From: Phycisphaeraceae bacterium
Lineage (GTDB): Bacteria > Planctomycetota > Phycisphaerae > Phycisphaerales > UBA1924
DNA: 64,000 nucleotides
Reading direction: 5' to 3'
Assembly: GCA_019636515.1 (NCBI GenBank)
Contig: JAHBXI010000005.1
Coordinates: 1 to 64,000 of the forward strand
The position numbers and the translations under genes are program-made. The notes below the pieces were generated by a model. The model saw only the letters and a list, made by a program, of their open reading frames with translations, did no database searches and was not told the origin of the DNA. Below, piece after piece: positions 19,737 to 27,902 of the stretch. The stretch's first letter is position 1; each line of letters begins with the position of its first letter.

Positions 19737-21191
19737 TCACATCACCACGGAAGCGCCCGCGCGGATCTCCGGAATCGGGTGTCCCGACAGGTCTTGCGCG
19801 TCCAGCGCCGTCGTCGCCCTGATCTCCAGCACGCAGTCGGGCTTCCCGTCGGGCCCGCGTGGGATCTTCACCCCCGCCCGTTCGAGCCAGCGCGCGGCCC
19901 GTTCGGTCTGGAGTTCCCGGCTCGTCAGGGGGCTGTCGGCGCCCTGCGCGTTCTTGATCGGGGCGAACTCCTCGACACGGTCGGTCTCGTACACGATCGA
20001 CCCACGCCCATCCCCCGATCCGCACAGCGAGAGGGCATCGAACACGAATCGTTCGAGTTTGACCCCGTTGTTCCGCTCCGGCGTGATCGGCGCCCCGGTC
20101 CGGGGGTCGATGCACGGGATCTTCTTCTCCGCGCGGTGGTACGGAAGGCTGAACGACGGGTCCGTCCCGAGTTTTTCGATAAACCCGACCGAGATGACGT
20201 GGATGGCGATCGAACCGGCGATGAATCGCAGCGAGCCGTCGGCAAGACGCTCTCGCTGCAACTCCATCGGCAGGTCGGAATACTCCACGACCTGCGTACG
20301 CCCGCCGATCGAGCAGAAGACCCCGACCTTCTCCTCCGGATACGCCTTGGCCACCATCTTGCTTGACATCTGCCCCGAGGAATCCGGGGCCTTCGCGTGC
20401 AGGCCCAGGAACACCGGGTCGAGCGCCTTGACCGTCGGGTTGTCAACCTGGAAATAACTCAGGTGCTCGATGCCGCGCCGCTTCATGTCCGCCAGCGCTC
20501 CCGAGCCGACGATCGCCCGGATCGACCCGCCGTGGCCGTCGGGATTGGTCGCGATCTCGTGCGGAGACGACATCAGCACCTTCCCCGACTCGATGTCCAG
20601 CGACGGCATCACGCCCTGCGGGAAAAACATCACGTCCGCCTCGTTGAGGCCGAAAAAACCGTTCTCCCGGAAAAACTCGATCGTCGCCTCGTGGTTCAAC
20701 GGGCTGGTCATGATGTACCACGGGATCGGCCGACCGTGACGCCGGCCCGTGGCCAGCACCTGGTCGGCGAACATGCCAAAGAGCGGACGCCCGCTCACCG
20801 CCCCCGCCGGATAGCACCCCTTGGGACCCTCGTACCCCAGGCGGCTTCCCTGTCCGCCCGCCACGACGAACGCCGCGACCTTTCCGGCCGCGAGCAGGTC
20901 GCGCCCCACGGCCCGATACCCATCCCGGTCCCACGGGCGTCGGCCCGACGTGTGATCAAACGGGTAATAGTCCGCCGGCTGCACCCCCGCCGGGAGCGAG
21001 AACGCCGGCTTATTCTTCACGTACCGTTCGACCAGTTCCGCGAGAGACTCGATCTCCAGCCCGGCGACCTGGTCGAGCAGAGCCGCCCGCCGATCCGCCG
21101 GCAGTTGGTCGTGGAAATTGAGCAGGTGCCCCTGCCCGACGGCGTCGAGGCGGCGGCGTAGAGATTCGACGTCGGCGGTTCCCGGGGCCAT
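19737..21191 (-). CDS. UDP-N-acetylhexosamine pyrophosphorylase, eukaryotic UAP1 type
   Basis: This 484-residue nucleotidyltransferase makes a UDP-sugar from UTP and a sugar-1-phosphate. The signature is FVVAGGQGSRLGYEGPKGCYP, followed by WYIMTSPLNH, FFPQGVMPSLD, HEIATNPDGHGG, FQVDNPTVKALDP and ERNNGVKLERFVFD. This is the pattern of UAP1/QRI1 rather than bacterial GlmU. The ATG at 21191 has GAGGAG upstream; longer open sequence before it does not look coding. It lies downstream of infC on the same strand. The exact sugar (GlcNAc or another) cannot be read from sequence alone. Confidence 0.88.
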   Translation of the reverse strand: MAPGTADVESLRRRLDAVGQGHLLNFHDQLPADRRAALLDQVAGLEIESLAELVERYVKNKPAFSLPAGVQPADYYPFDHTSGRRPWDRDGYRAVGRDLLAAGKVAAFVVAGGQGSRLGYEGPKGCYPAGAVSGRPLFGMFADQVLATGRRHGRPIPWYIMTSPLNHEATIEFFRENGFFGLNEADVMFFPQGVMPSLDIESGKVLMSSPHEIATNPDGHGGSIRAIVGSGALADMKRRGIEHLSYFQVDNPTVKALDPVFLGLHAKAPDSSGQMSSKMVAKAYPEEKVGVFCSIGGRTQVVEYSDLPMELQRERLADGSLRFIAGSIAIHVISVGFIEKLGTDPSFSLPYHRAEKKIPCIDPRTGAPITPERNNGVKLERFVFDALSLCGSGDGRGSIVYETDRVEEFAPIKNAQGADSPLTSRELQTERAARWLERAGVKIPRGPDGKPDCVLEIRATTALDAQDLSGHPIPEIRAGASVVM

Positions 21192-21388
21192 GACCTTCTC
21201 CTCGGCGGGGCTCGACCAATCACGGCTCACGCACGATGCCATTCGAGCATCGCATGGTCGCGAGCGAACGATGCCGCCGACCACCGGGCGGTGGCCGACG
21301 CCAAGTGCCGCTCCACAAGTGCCGCTCCATCAGTCCATCACGCCATCATCAACCGCTCACACGCGAGTGGCCCCGACGGCGCTGGGGT

Positions 21389-22087
21389 TCATTCTCGCTC
21401 GTCGTGGTCTCCCTCGGCGGCGTTCTGCGCCTCGAGTTCGGCCTCGACCTGCTCGATCGGCTTTTCTTCCTCGACCTTTTCGCCGCGGGCCAGTTTCTCG
21501 GCTCGCTCCTTCTCGAGGCGGCGCTTGATCGCCTCGACCTTGGGACGGTCGGGGGCGAGGATAATGCTCGCCTGCTTGCCCATCCACCGGGGCGTCTGCT
21601 CGACCTTCGAGATGTCGGCCAGTTGGTCCCTGACTTTGGCCAGGTTCTCAAGCCCCAGTTCCCGGTGAGCGATCTCGCGGCCCTTGAAACGCTGCGTGAA
21701 CAGGACCTTGTGGCCCGCCATCATGAACCGCCGCGCCTGGTCGATGCGGATCTGGATGTCGTGCTCCCCGATCTTGGTCGATCGGCCGAGGCGGACCTCC
21801 TTCATCTCCGTCGATTTGCTCGCCGCCCGCTGCTTGCGCTGGTTCTGGGACTGCTGGTACTTCCACTTCCCATAGTCCATGATCTTGCAGACCGGGGGCC
21901 TGGCGTCGGGGGAGATCTCCACGAGATCAAGCCCCGCCTCCTGCGCCCGGCGAAGCGCATCGTTGGTCTCGACCACCCCGATCTGCTCATCTTCGGGGCC
22001 GATGAGGCGGATCGGGCTGAAGCGGATCATGTGGTTGATGCGGATCCTCGGGGGGCCCGCGTCACGCTGGAATCGTCCGAATGCGAT
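21389..22087 (-). CDS. infC: translation initiation factor IF-3
   Basis: IF-3 (232 residues with the start chosen here) binds the 30S subunit and checks the start codon. Family motifs are RINHMIRFSPIRLIGPEDEQIGV, ARPPVCKIMDYGKWKYQQ, the linker, and the C-terminal domain EVRLGRSTKIGEHDIQIRI. The first ATG (22030) falls inside the conserved RINxxIR opening, so it is too late. Nineteen codons upstream an ATC lies seven bases after AAGGAG, matching the non-canonical starts known for infC. The C-terminus carries an acidic/Glu-rich tail (~190-232). rpmI and rplT are not adjacent. Confidence 0.92.
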   Translation of the reverse strand: MAFGRFQRDAGPPRIRINHMIRFSPIRLIGPEDEQIGVVETNDALRRAQEAGLDLVEISPDARPPVCKIMDYGKWKYQQSQNQRKQRAASKSTEMKEVRLGRSTKIGEHDIQIRIDQARRFMMAGHKVLFTQRFKGREIAHRELGLENLAKVRDQLADISKVEQTPRWMGKQASIILAPDRPKVEAIKRRLEKERAEKLARGEKVEEEKPIEQVEAELEAQNAAEGDHDERE

Positions 22088-22100
22088 GTGTCAACTCCTT
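22085..22100 (-). promoter_or_regulatory. infC: Shine-Dalgarno plus ATC start of infC
   Basis: On the minus strand AAGGAG (plus-strand 22095-22100) is followed by seven bases and then ATC (22087-22085), in frame with infC. Non-ATG/GTG/TTG starts on infC let IF-3 repress its own synthesis in other bacteria. The arrangement suggests the same control here. Confidence 0.65.
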
Positions 22101-22200
22101 CTCGCGCGGTCACTGCCTCGACACGCCCTCCGACGCCTCCGCGCAAGGCGGCGAAGCGGGCTTTGGCCATGCAAGCCGGACCTGGAAGGGGCCGGCCGGT

Positions 22201-22371
22201 TCATTGTGGGTGCCCGAACCGGGCAAACGCCAACGCGAGCGTACCGCCGGACACCACGGGCGCGGACCGCCCGAGCATCCAAACCATCGCCCACGATCGT
22301 TCATCACTCATGCCGTTGCGTGTCTGTTCCATGCGGCGGTTCGAAGGCTCGGGCGACCCCCGCCAAGCCAT
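22201..22371 (-). CDS. possible small leaderless gene upstream of infC
   Basis: The frame encodes 56 residues starting MAWRGSPEPSNRRME and ending FARFGHPQ, with one mildly hydrophobic stretch (APVVSGGTLALAF). It starts five bases after the -10 box of a strong promoter, as do many genes in this window. Codon bias is only moderate and no family is recognised. It could be a real small protein, a leader peptide for infC, or chance. Confidence 0.3.
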   Translation of the reverse strand: MAWRGSPEPSNRRMEQTRNGMSDERSWAMVWMLGRSAPVVSGGTLALAFARFGHPQ

Positions 22372-22376
22372 GCCGA

Positions 22377-22406
22377 ATCCTAACCACGGTCCCCCCGTCA
22401 TTGCAA
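22377..22406 (-). promoter_or_regulatory. sigma-70-type promoter upstream of infC
   Basis: On the minus strand TTGCAA (22401-22406) and TAGGAT (22377-22382) are separated by 18 bases. This is the best -35/-10 pair seen in the window. It points toward infC. Confidence 0.55.
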
Positions 22407-22479
22407 GCGATGTTCGGATTCCATCCGTCAAGAATCCACCCCCCCACCCCGCCCCACGAGAAACCCCCTTCCCGACCCG

Positions 22480-23931
22480 TCAAGACCCGCTCATCCACAG
22501 GATCACGTTCATGATCAGGCTGATGACCAGGAGCCCGAGTATCACGATCACCGGCCACTGGGCGAACATGGACCCCAGGTCCGAGCCGCCTCGCCCCGCG
22601 TCGGCCGATGCCACCTCCAGCGGGGCCGCCGCCGCCTCCACCCGCGCCAGCGATGCCAGGTCCGCCCCCGCAACGTCCTTATGCGCGATGATCGGCGTCT
22701 TGCCTTCCCGGACCGAACGAAGGTCCAGGATCAGGTCCTTGCAGTTCTGGTAGCGGTCCTTGGGGGACTTGGCCATCATCAATTCGACGATCTCGGCGAT
22801 GCCCGCCGACAGCCGCGGATTCACCTGGTCCGGAGGATTGAGCGGCTCCTTGAGGTGCTTGTGCATCACCGCCGACGGGTTCTTCCCGTCAAACGGGACC
22901 ACCCCCGTGATCATGTGGTACAGCGTCGCTCCCAGCGAATAGATGTCCGCCGGGGGGCCGATCTGGATCCGGCCGTGAACCTGCTCGGGGCTGATGTAGT
23001 ACGGCGTTCCGAAGGCCTTGCCCGCCTCGGCCTCGGCGGCCTCTCGGTCGTTCATCGCCCGGGCAAGCCCCATATCGGCCAGTTTCGCAACCCCCTCCTT
23101 TGTGATCATGATGTTCTTGGGCTTCACGTCGCGGTGGATCAGCCCCTTCTCGTGCGCGTGCTGCAGCGCCCCGGCGATCTGGATCGCGATGTCGATCGCA
23201 TCCTTCTCCACGATCCGCTTGTGCGACGTGATGTCGTCGTAGACCGTCCGACCGTCCACATACTCCATCACGAAGTAGTGCTGCTCACCGACCTTCCCGA
23301 CGTCGTACGCCTGCACGATGTTGGGGTGGTTCAGTTGCGCCGCCGCTCGACCCTCGGCGTAGAAACGCTCGATGAACTGAGGGTTGGTGTACTTGGGCGG
23401 GAGCAGTTTGATCGCCACCAGCCGGTCCAGGCTCAACTGGCGCGCCTTGACCACCGTCGCCATCGCCCCCGCCCCGAGTTTGCCCAGGATCTTGTACCCG
23501 GGGATCTTCTGACCCGTCCGGTCCGCCTCCACCTGCTGCTGGATGCGGGCCAACTGACGCTTGGTAATGTACTCCTCGCTCACCAGGATCGTCGCCAGCG
23601 ACATCTGGTTCCGATCCACCGGAGTCCCGGGGCCGGGGCCGATCCTAGAGCGACCCAGGATCGCGTCGAGTTCCTCACGCGTGATGAAACCCTGGTCGAC
23701 CACCGCTCGCCCCACCACCGTGTCCACGTTCGTCCCGGACTTGGCCGATTCCTGGATCGCCGCCTCGATGTCCGCCACCGACGGCGGCGGCGCATCGGAA
23801 GCACGCGCGGGCGGTGAACTGGGGATCGGCTTGGTGTCCCCGGACCGGCCGCGATCTCCACCACCCGCCGCCGACGGCGACAACCTCGAAGTCTCGGTCA
23901 GGTCTGGCTTACGGGTCGGCTGGCTCATCAT
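22480..23931 (-). CDS. membrane Ser/Thr protein kinase
   Basis: This 483-residue eukaryotic-type (Hanks) kinase has a C-terminal membrane anchor. The kinase domain (about 148-405) has the Gly loop LGAGAMATVVKA, VAIKLLPP lysine, HRDVKPKNIM catalytic loop, the APE-like YISPEQ segment and DIYSLGATLYHMITG. The DFG motif reads DMG (LADMGLAR), a frequent bacterial variant. One hydrophobic helix lies near 455-477 (WPVIVILGLLVISLIMNVIL). The N-terminal ~145 residues hold two short similar motifs, FITREELDAIL and YITKRQLARIQ, resembling the N-domain of type II secretion ATPases. Two adjacent ATGs (23931, 23928) are possible starts. Confidence 0.9.
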   Translation of the reverse strand: MMSQPTRKPDLTETSRLSPSAAGGGDRGRSGDTKPIPSSPPARASDAPPPSVADIEAAIQESAKSGTNVDTVVGRAVVDQGFITREELDAILGRSRIGPGPGTPVDRNQMSLATILVSEEYITKRQLARIQQQVEADRTGQKIPGYKILGKLGAGAMATVVKARQLSLDRLVAIKLLPPKYTNPQFIERFYAEGRAAAQLNHPNIVQAYDVGKVGEQHYFVMEYVDGRTVYDDITSHKRIVEKDAIDIAIQIAGALQHAHEKGLIHRDVKPKNIMITKEGVAKLADMGLARAMNDREAAEAEAGKAFGTPYYISPEQVHGRIQIGPPADIYSLGATLYHMITGVVPFDGKNPSAVMHKHLKEPLNPPDQVNPRLSAGIAEIVELMMAKSPKDRYQNCKDLILDLRSVREGKTPIIAHKDVAGADLASLARVEAAAAPLEVASADAGRGGSDLGSMFAQWPVIVILGLLVISLIMNVILWMSGS

Positions 23932-24126
23932 GAATCCGGGTTCAGGCACCGTTCCTGGCGCGGGTCCCACTTCGGGGCATCCCCCTGCTTATCCTACGAA
24001 CATCAACCGTCCGAGTGCGGGCGATGTTCCTGATTCCATCCGCTCAGGGCATGAAGGTGTGGACGGACCCACCGTTCCATCGGCGATTCCACCGCGACGG
24101 TCATGGCAAGAAACAACTTGGCCATA

Positions 24127-24145
24127 CAAACACAATACGACCATC
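24127..24145 (-). promoter_or_regulatory. 19-base motif shared with the csrA upstream region
   Basis: On the minus strand this reads GATGGTCGTATTGTGTTTG. A 17/19 match lies at 27465-27483, at a similar distance (about 155-195 bases) upstream of csrA. This copy lies upstream of the kinase gene. It could be an operator or the -10 region (TATTGT) of a shared promoter type. Confidence 0.4.
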
Positions 24146-24170
24146 GCGTGCCGGCAAGCCATGAGCGAGG

Positions 24171-26924
24171 TCACGACTCGGCGATCTCACTGGAGACATC
24201 CCCCGTGTCATCGGGCGCCACCGCCGCCGAGATCACCCGGTCGCCATCCCTGAGCGAGACCACGCGGACGCCCTGGCTCCCGCGGCCCACCTCCCGGATC
24301 GAGTCCGTCGCCGTGCGCACCAACTGGCCTCCCTTGGTGATCACCACCAGCCCGTCGCCCGGATGAACCAGCAGCGCCGCCACCGAAGGCCCGTTCCTGT
24401 CCGTCACGCGGATGTCCACGCGGCCCTTGCCCCCGCGTGACTGGGAACGCACCGAACCATCCTCCGACTGCACCCGGTAATCGTCCACCGGCGTGCGCTT
24501 GCCGTAGCCGCTCTGGGTGATCGTCAGCAGGCACGCCGTCGGATCCACCGTCCGTCCGGGGTCCGCCTCGTCACCCTCCCCACGCGACATCGGGATCCGC
24601 ACGACCCCGATGACGTGGTCACCCTCGGCCAGTTCGATGCCCTTGACCCCCGCGGCGGCCCGTCCCATGAGGCGGGCGTCTCGCTCGTCAAACCGGATCG
24701 ACATCCCGTGGGAAGTCACCAGCAGCAGGTCGTCGTGGCCGTCGGTCAGCGTGACATCCAGCAGTTGATCCCCGTCCTTGAGGCCCACCGCGATCAAGCC
24801 GGCCCGCGAGATGTTGCGGTAGTCCTTCAGCGCGGTGCGTTTCACGATCCCGCCGCGCGACACGAACGTGAGGTAGTTGCTCCCCTCCTCGAAGTTGGTC
24901 ACCGACAGGTACGCGCAGGTCCGCTCCCCATCCTTGAGGTCAAGGAGGTTGACCATCGCCCGACCCTTGCTGGTCCGGGACATCTCCGGTACCTCGAAGA
25001 CCTTGATCTTGAAGACCCGGCCGGTGTTGGTGAAGCACAGCAGGTCGTCGTGGGTGCCCGCGACAAACAGGTGCGAGATGAAATCGTCGTCCCTGGTGTC
25101 CGACGCCCGGATCCCCTTGCCGCCCCGGCCCTGCGAGCGGTACGTGGACAGCGGGACCCGCTTGGCGTACCCCGCGTGGCTGATCGTCAGGGCGACGTCC
25201 TCGCGGGGGATCAGTTCGGCCAGGGCGATGTCCGCGTCCCCCTCGTCAAACCGCGTCAGACGCTCTCCCGCACGCCCCGACCCGTACCGGGACCGCATCT
25301 CCTCGCAGTCCTCGTGGATGATCGACCGCACGCGGGCCTCGTCGGCCAGGATCGCCTCGTAGTCTTCGATCTGCGCCACCAGCGAGTTGTACTCGGCGAC
25401 CAGCCGCTCGATCTCCAGGCCCACCAACTGGATCAACCGCATCGCCCCGATCGTCTCGGCCTGCGTCCGGGAGAGTTCCACGCCGCCCGACGCCTCGGCA
25501 CGTTCCAGCACGCCACGCAGGCGCGCCGGCAGCGAGGCGAAATGCGGATGCGAAGGGGGAATCCGGAACCGGCGCTCCATCAGCCGCGAGATCGCCTCCT
25601 CGCGGGTACGGCTCGCGCGGATGATCCGGATCACCTCGTCGATGTCGCACACGGCGTAGATCATCCCCTCCTGCACGTGGGCCTTCTTCTTCGCCTCGCG
25701 CAGCAGGAACGCCGTCCGACGGCGGATCACGTCCCGGCGGTGGTCGATATAGAGGGCGATCAGTTCGAGCAGGCCCAGCGTCCGCGGCTGGCGATTGACC
25801 AGCGCGATGTTCATGATGCTGAAGGTGTCCTGCAGCGACGTGAACTCGTACAACTGCTTCTCGACCACGGCCGGGTCGGCCCCACGCTTCAGTTCGATCA
25901 CGATCCGAGTCGGCGCCTGGCGCCCCGACTCGTCGCGCACGTCCGAGATGTCCGGGATCTTGTCCTCGTCGTACGCCTCCACGATCTTCTTGAGGAGCAG
26001 TTCCTGGCTGCTGTTGTACGGGATCTCGTCGATCACGATCTGCTGGCGGTCGGCCTTGCCCTCCACCGCTTCCACCCGGCACGTCCCTCGCACCACCACG
26101 CGGCCACGGCCCGTCACGTACGCCTCGACGATCCCGCGGCGGCCCATGATCACGCCGCCGGTCGGGAAATCCGGACCCTTGATCCCCCGGCGGATCACCG
26201 CCCCCGATTCATCGGTCACGTCCGACATCAGGTCCGCCAGGGTCAGCGAAGGGTCGGCAAGCACGCGGATAATCGAGTCGAAAATCTCCACCGGGTTGTG
26301 CGGAGGAAGGCTCGTCGCCATCCCCACCGCGATCCCGATCCCGCCGTTGATCAGGAGGTTGGGGAAACGCCCCGGGAGCACCATCGGCTCGAGCAGTCGG
26401 TCGTCGTAATTGGGCTGGAAGTCCACCGTTTCAAGGCGAAGGTCGGCCAGCATGTCCACCGCCGCGTGCGTCATCCTCGCCTCGGTGTACCGCATCGCCG
26501 CCGGGGGGTCCCCGTTGATCGACCCGAAGTTTCCCTGCGGGTCCACCAGCGGCACGCGCATGCGCCACCGCTGCGCCATCCCCACCAGCGTCGGGTACAC
26601 GATCGCCTCTCCGTGCGGGTGGTAATCGCCCGAGGTGTTGCCGGCGATCTTCGCGCACTTGAGATGCTTGCGCCCCGGCCGCAGGTTCAGGTCGTTCATC
26701 GCCACCAGGATCCGCCGCTGCGAGGGCTTCAGACCGTCCCGCACGTCCGGCAGCGCACGATCCATGATCGTGCTCATCGCGTACGTCAGGTAACTGTCCT
26801 TGAGTTCCTGCCGAATGTCCTGTTCGACCACCTGCCCCCCCGCCGGACGATCCGCCGCCGAGGATGAACCGTCCTCGGAAGGGGTTGCCTCGGGGGAATT
26901 CGGAAGGTCGGCGGCGTCATCCAT
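24171..26924 (-). CDS. gyrA: DNA gyrase subunit A
   Basis: This is the 917-residue breakage-reunion subunit of gyrase. Residues up to ~540 form the cleavage core: SYLTYAMSTIMDRALPDVRDGLKPSQRRIL, and the catalytic Tyr in AAMRYTEAR. The C-terminal beta-pinwheel follows, with the GyrA box region SQGRGGKGIRA and later repeats (FISHLFVAGTHDDLLCFTNTGRVF). The box separates it from ParC. In the quinolone region HPHGEAIVYPTLVGMAQ, the positions equivalent to E. coli Ser83 and Asp87 are Ala and Pro. The ATG at 26924 follows AAAGGA by 11-12 bases. csrA lies just upstream on the same strand. Confidence 0.96.
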   Translation of the reverse strand: MDDAADLPNSPEATPSEDGSSSAADRPAGGQVVEQDIRQELKDSYLTYAMSTIMDRALPDVRDGLKPSQRRILVAMNDLNLRPGRKHLKCAKIAGNTSGDYHPHGEAIVYPTLVGMAQRWRMRVPLVDPQGNFGSINGDPPAAMRYTEARMTHAAVDMLADLRLETVDFQPNYDDRLLEPMVLPGRFPNLLINGGIGIAVGMATSLPPHNPVEIFDSIIRVLADPSLTLADLMSDVTDESGAVIRRGIKGPDFPTGGVIMGRRGIVEAYVTGRGRVVVRGTCRVEAVEGKADRQQIVIDEIPYNSSQELLLKKIVEAYDEDKIPDISDVRDESGRQAPTRIVIELKRGADPAVVEKQLYEFTSLQDTFSIMNIALVNRQPRTLGLLELIALYIDHRRDVIRRRTAFLLREAKKKAHVQEGMIYAVCDIDEVIRIIRASRTREEAISRLMERRFRIPPSHPHFASLPARLRGVLERAEASGGVELSRTQAETIGAMRLIQLVGLEIERLVAEYNSLVAQIEDYEAILADEARVRSIIHEDCEEMRSRYGSGRAGERLTRFDEGDADIALAELIPREDVALTISHAGYAKRVPLSTYRSQGRGGKGIRASDTRDDDFISHLFVAGTHDDLLCFTNTGRVFKIKVFEVPEMSRTSKGRAMVNLLDLKDGERTCAYLSVTNFEEGSNYLTFVSRGGIVKRTALKDYRNISRAGLIAVGLKDGDQLLDVTLTDGHDDLLLVTSHGMSIRFDERDARLMGRAAAGVKGIELAEGDHVIGVVRIPMSRGEGDEADPGRTVDPTACLLTITQSGYGKRTPVDDYRVQSEDGSVRSQSRGGKGRVDIRVTDRNGPSVAALLVHPGDGLVVITKGGQLVRTATDSIREVGRGSQGVRVVSLRDGDRVISAAVAPDDTGDVSSEIAES

Positions 26925-26979
26925 GCGAGCGGATTCCTTTCCCGGCCGATCGGTCGGCCGGACCCGGCGTCAGACCCGA

Positions 26980-26985
26980 ACTATA
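26980..26985 (-). promoter_or_regulatory. -10 box TATAGT upstream of gyrA
   Basis: TATAGT on the minus strand lies about 55 bases before the gyrA ATG, which would give a leader of roughly 50 bases with the ribosome site. No convincing -35 was found at the right spacing. Confidence 0.4.
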
Positions 26986-27099
26986 GGTCAAAACATCTCC
27001 TGGACGCGGCCGAAAACGGCGCCAATGGCACCCACGCACGGCCTCTCAGAGACCCTGCCGACAACCCAACACGTCCGCGCAACACGTCCGCCCAATGGC

Positions 27100-27312
27100 T
27101 CACTCGGTCGCGTTGGCCGCCAACGGCTCGGCAACGCCCGCCGAGACGATCTGGTTGGCGATCTCACGGCGGTTGATCTCGACCTCCCGTGGGAAGTCGA
27201 ACGCCACGCGCACCCGCTCGCCCTTGATCGAGGCGATCCGGACGACGCCGATCGGGTTCTTCGGATCCCCGATCACGATTTCCTCGCCCTCTCGCCTCGT
27301 GATAACAAGCAT
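27100..27312 (-). CDS. csrA: carbon storage regulator CsrA
   Basis: This 70-residue RNA-binding protein represses or stabilises target mRNAs by binding GGA motifs. The conserved start MLVITRREGEEIVIGD and the middle GVVRIASIKGERVRVAFDFPREVEINRREI match the family, including the Arg close to position 44-49 needed for RNA binding. The ATG at 27312 has GGGAG eight bases upstream. It lies 175 bases before gyrA and downstream of the Nfu gene. The region upstream holds the 19-base motif at 27465-27483. Confidence 0.95.
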   Translation of the reverse strand: MLVITRREGEEIVIGDPKNPIGVVRIASIKGERVRVAFDFPREVEINRREIANQIVSAGVAEPLAANATE

Positions 27313-27464
27313 TGCCGACGCTCCCTACGTCTTTGTCCATCGCGGCGTCCGCCGCGAACCACCACTCCCCCGGCACGGCGCGCCACGTATTGCGTCGTGC
27401 ATGAAGAACCGACCCGCACCGAGCGTACACGAGCGCGACGTGAAACGCCAGAGCATTTGTCGTC

Positions 27465-27483
27465 CAAACAAAATACGATCATC
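27465..27483 (-). promoter_or_regulatory. 19-base motif upstream of csrA, shared with the kinase region
   Basis: On the minus strand it reads GATGATCGTATTTTGTTTG. It differs at two positions from the copy at 24127-24145. It lies about 155 bases before the csrA start, in the intergenic region. Confidence 0.4.
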
Positions 27484-27566
27484 AAGCCCGAGCCGGCTCC
27501 CCGTCACCGCCCGGCCCCAGCAAGGCTCCCGGCCCGAGTCAAAAAACGCACCCTCGCATGCTCTTG

Positions 27567-27830
27567 TCAGGCCACCGACTCGACACCGCGGACTTCCGGA
27601 ACATGGGCCTTGAGGTTCCGCTCAACACCCATCTGAAGCGTGACCGCGCTCGACGGGCAACCCACGCACGCCCCATGAAGACGGATCCGCACGATCCCGT
27701 CCGGTGTTACATCGACCAGTTCAAGATCGCCCCCGTCGGACTGAACCGCCGGGCGAATCAGCGCGATGATCCGCGCCACCTTCTCACGCGTGGAGCCCGA
27801 ACCCTGGTTGGTGACCGGAGCGGTCGTCAT
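27567..27830 (-). CDS. NifU C-terminal-domain (Nfu-type) Fe-S scaffold protein
   Basis: This 87-residue protein is a single NifU_C domain that carries and delivers Fe-S clusters. The family pattern is IRPAVQSDGGDLELVDV...GIVRIRLHGACVGCPSSAVTL, with the two cluster cysteines in CVGC. The ATG at 27830 is preferred over an upstream start ten codons away because the domain begins soon after it. A TACCAT box lies nine bases upstream, so the message may be near-leaderless. It diverges from the lipoprotein gene at 27903. Confidence 0.9.
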   Translation of the reverse strand: MTTAPVTNQGSGSTREKVARIIALIRPAVQSDGGDLELVDVTPDGIVRIRLHGACVGCPSSAVTLQMGVERNLKAHVPEVRGVESVA

Positions 27831-27839
27831 GGAGGCGTA

Positions 27840-27845
27840 ATGGTA
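27840..27845 (-). promoter_or_regulatory. -10 box TACCAT upstream of the Nfu gene
   Basis: TACCAT on the minus strand ends nine bases before the ATG at 27830. No Shine-Dalgarno is present. Confidence 0.4.
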
Positions 27846-27891
27846 GACCCGCCGAACCAATCTCTTGCGCGCGGCCTTCCCGCGCGAGGCT

Positions 27892-27897
27892 TAGACT
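27892..27897 (+). promoter_or_regulatory. -10 box TAGACT, predicted leaderless promoter
   Basis: TAGACT ends five bases before the ATG at 27903. The same hexamer precedes the genes at 5182 and 34608. Confidence 0.55.
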
Positions 27898-27902
27898 GCG
27901 TC

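Larger units (their letters stand above)
22088..22479. other. 392-base region upstream of infC
   Basis: This lies between the kinase gene stop and infC. It contains a good promoter (22377-22406), a possible 56-residue leaderless open frame directly behind it, and about 110 bases before the infC ribosome site. If the promoter serves infC, the leader would be about 280 bases. Confidence 0.5.

Noticed and set aside
24615-26867. 750-codon plus-strand frame opposite gyrA
   Set aside because: Antisense shadow; gyrA is unambiguous on the other strand.
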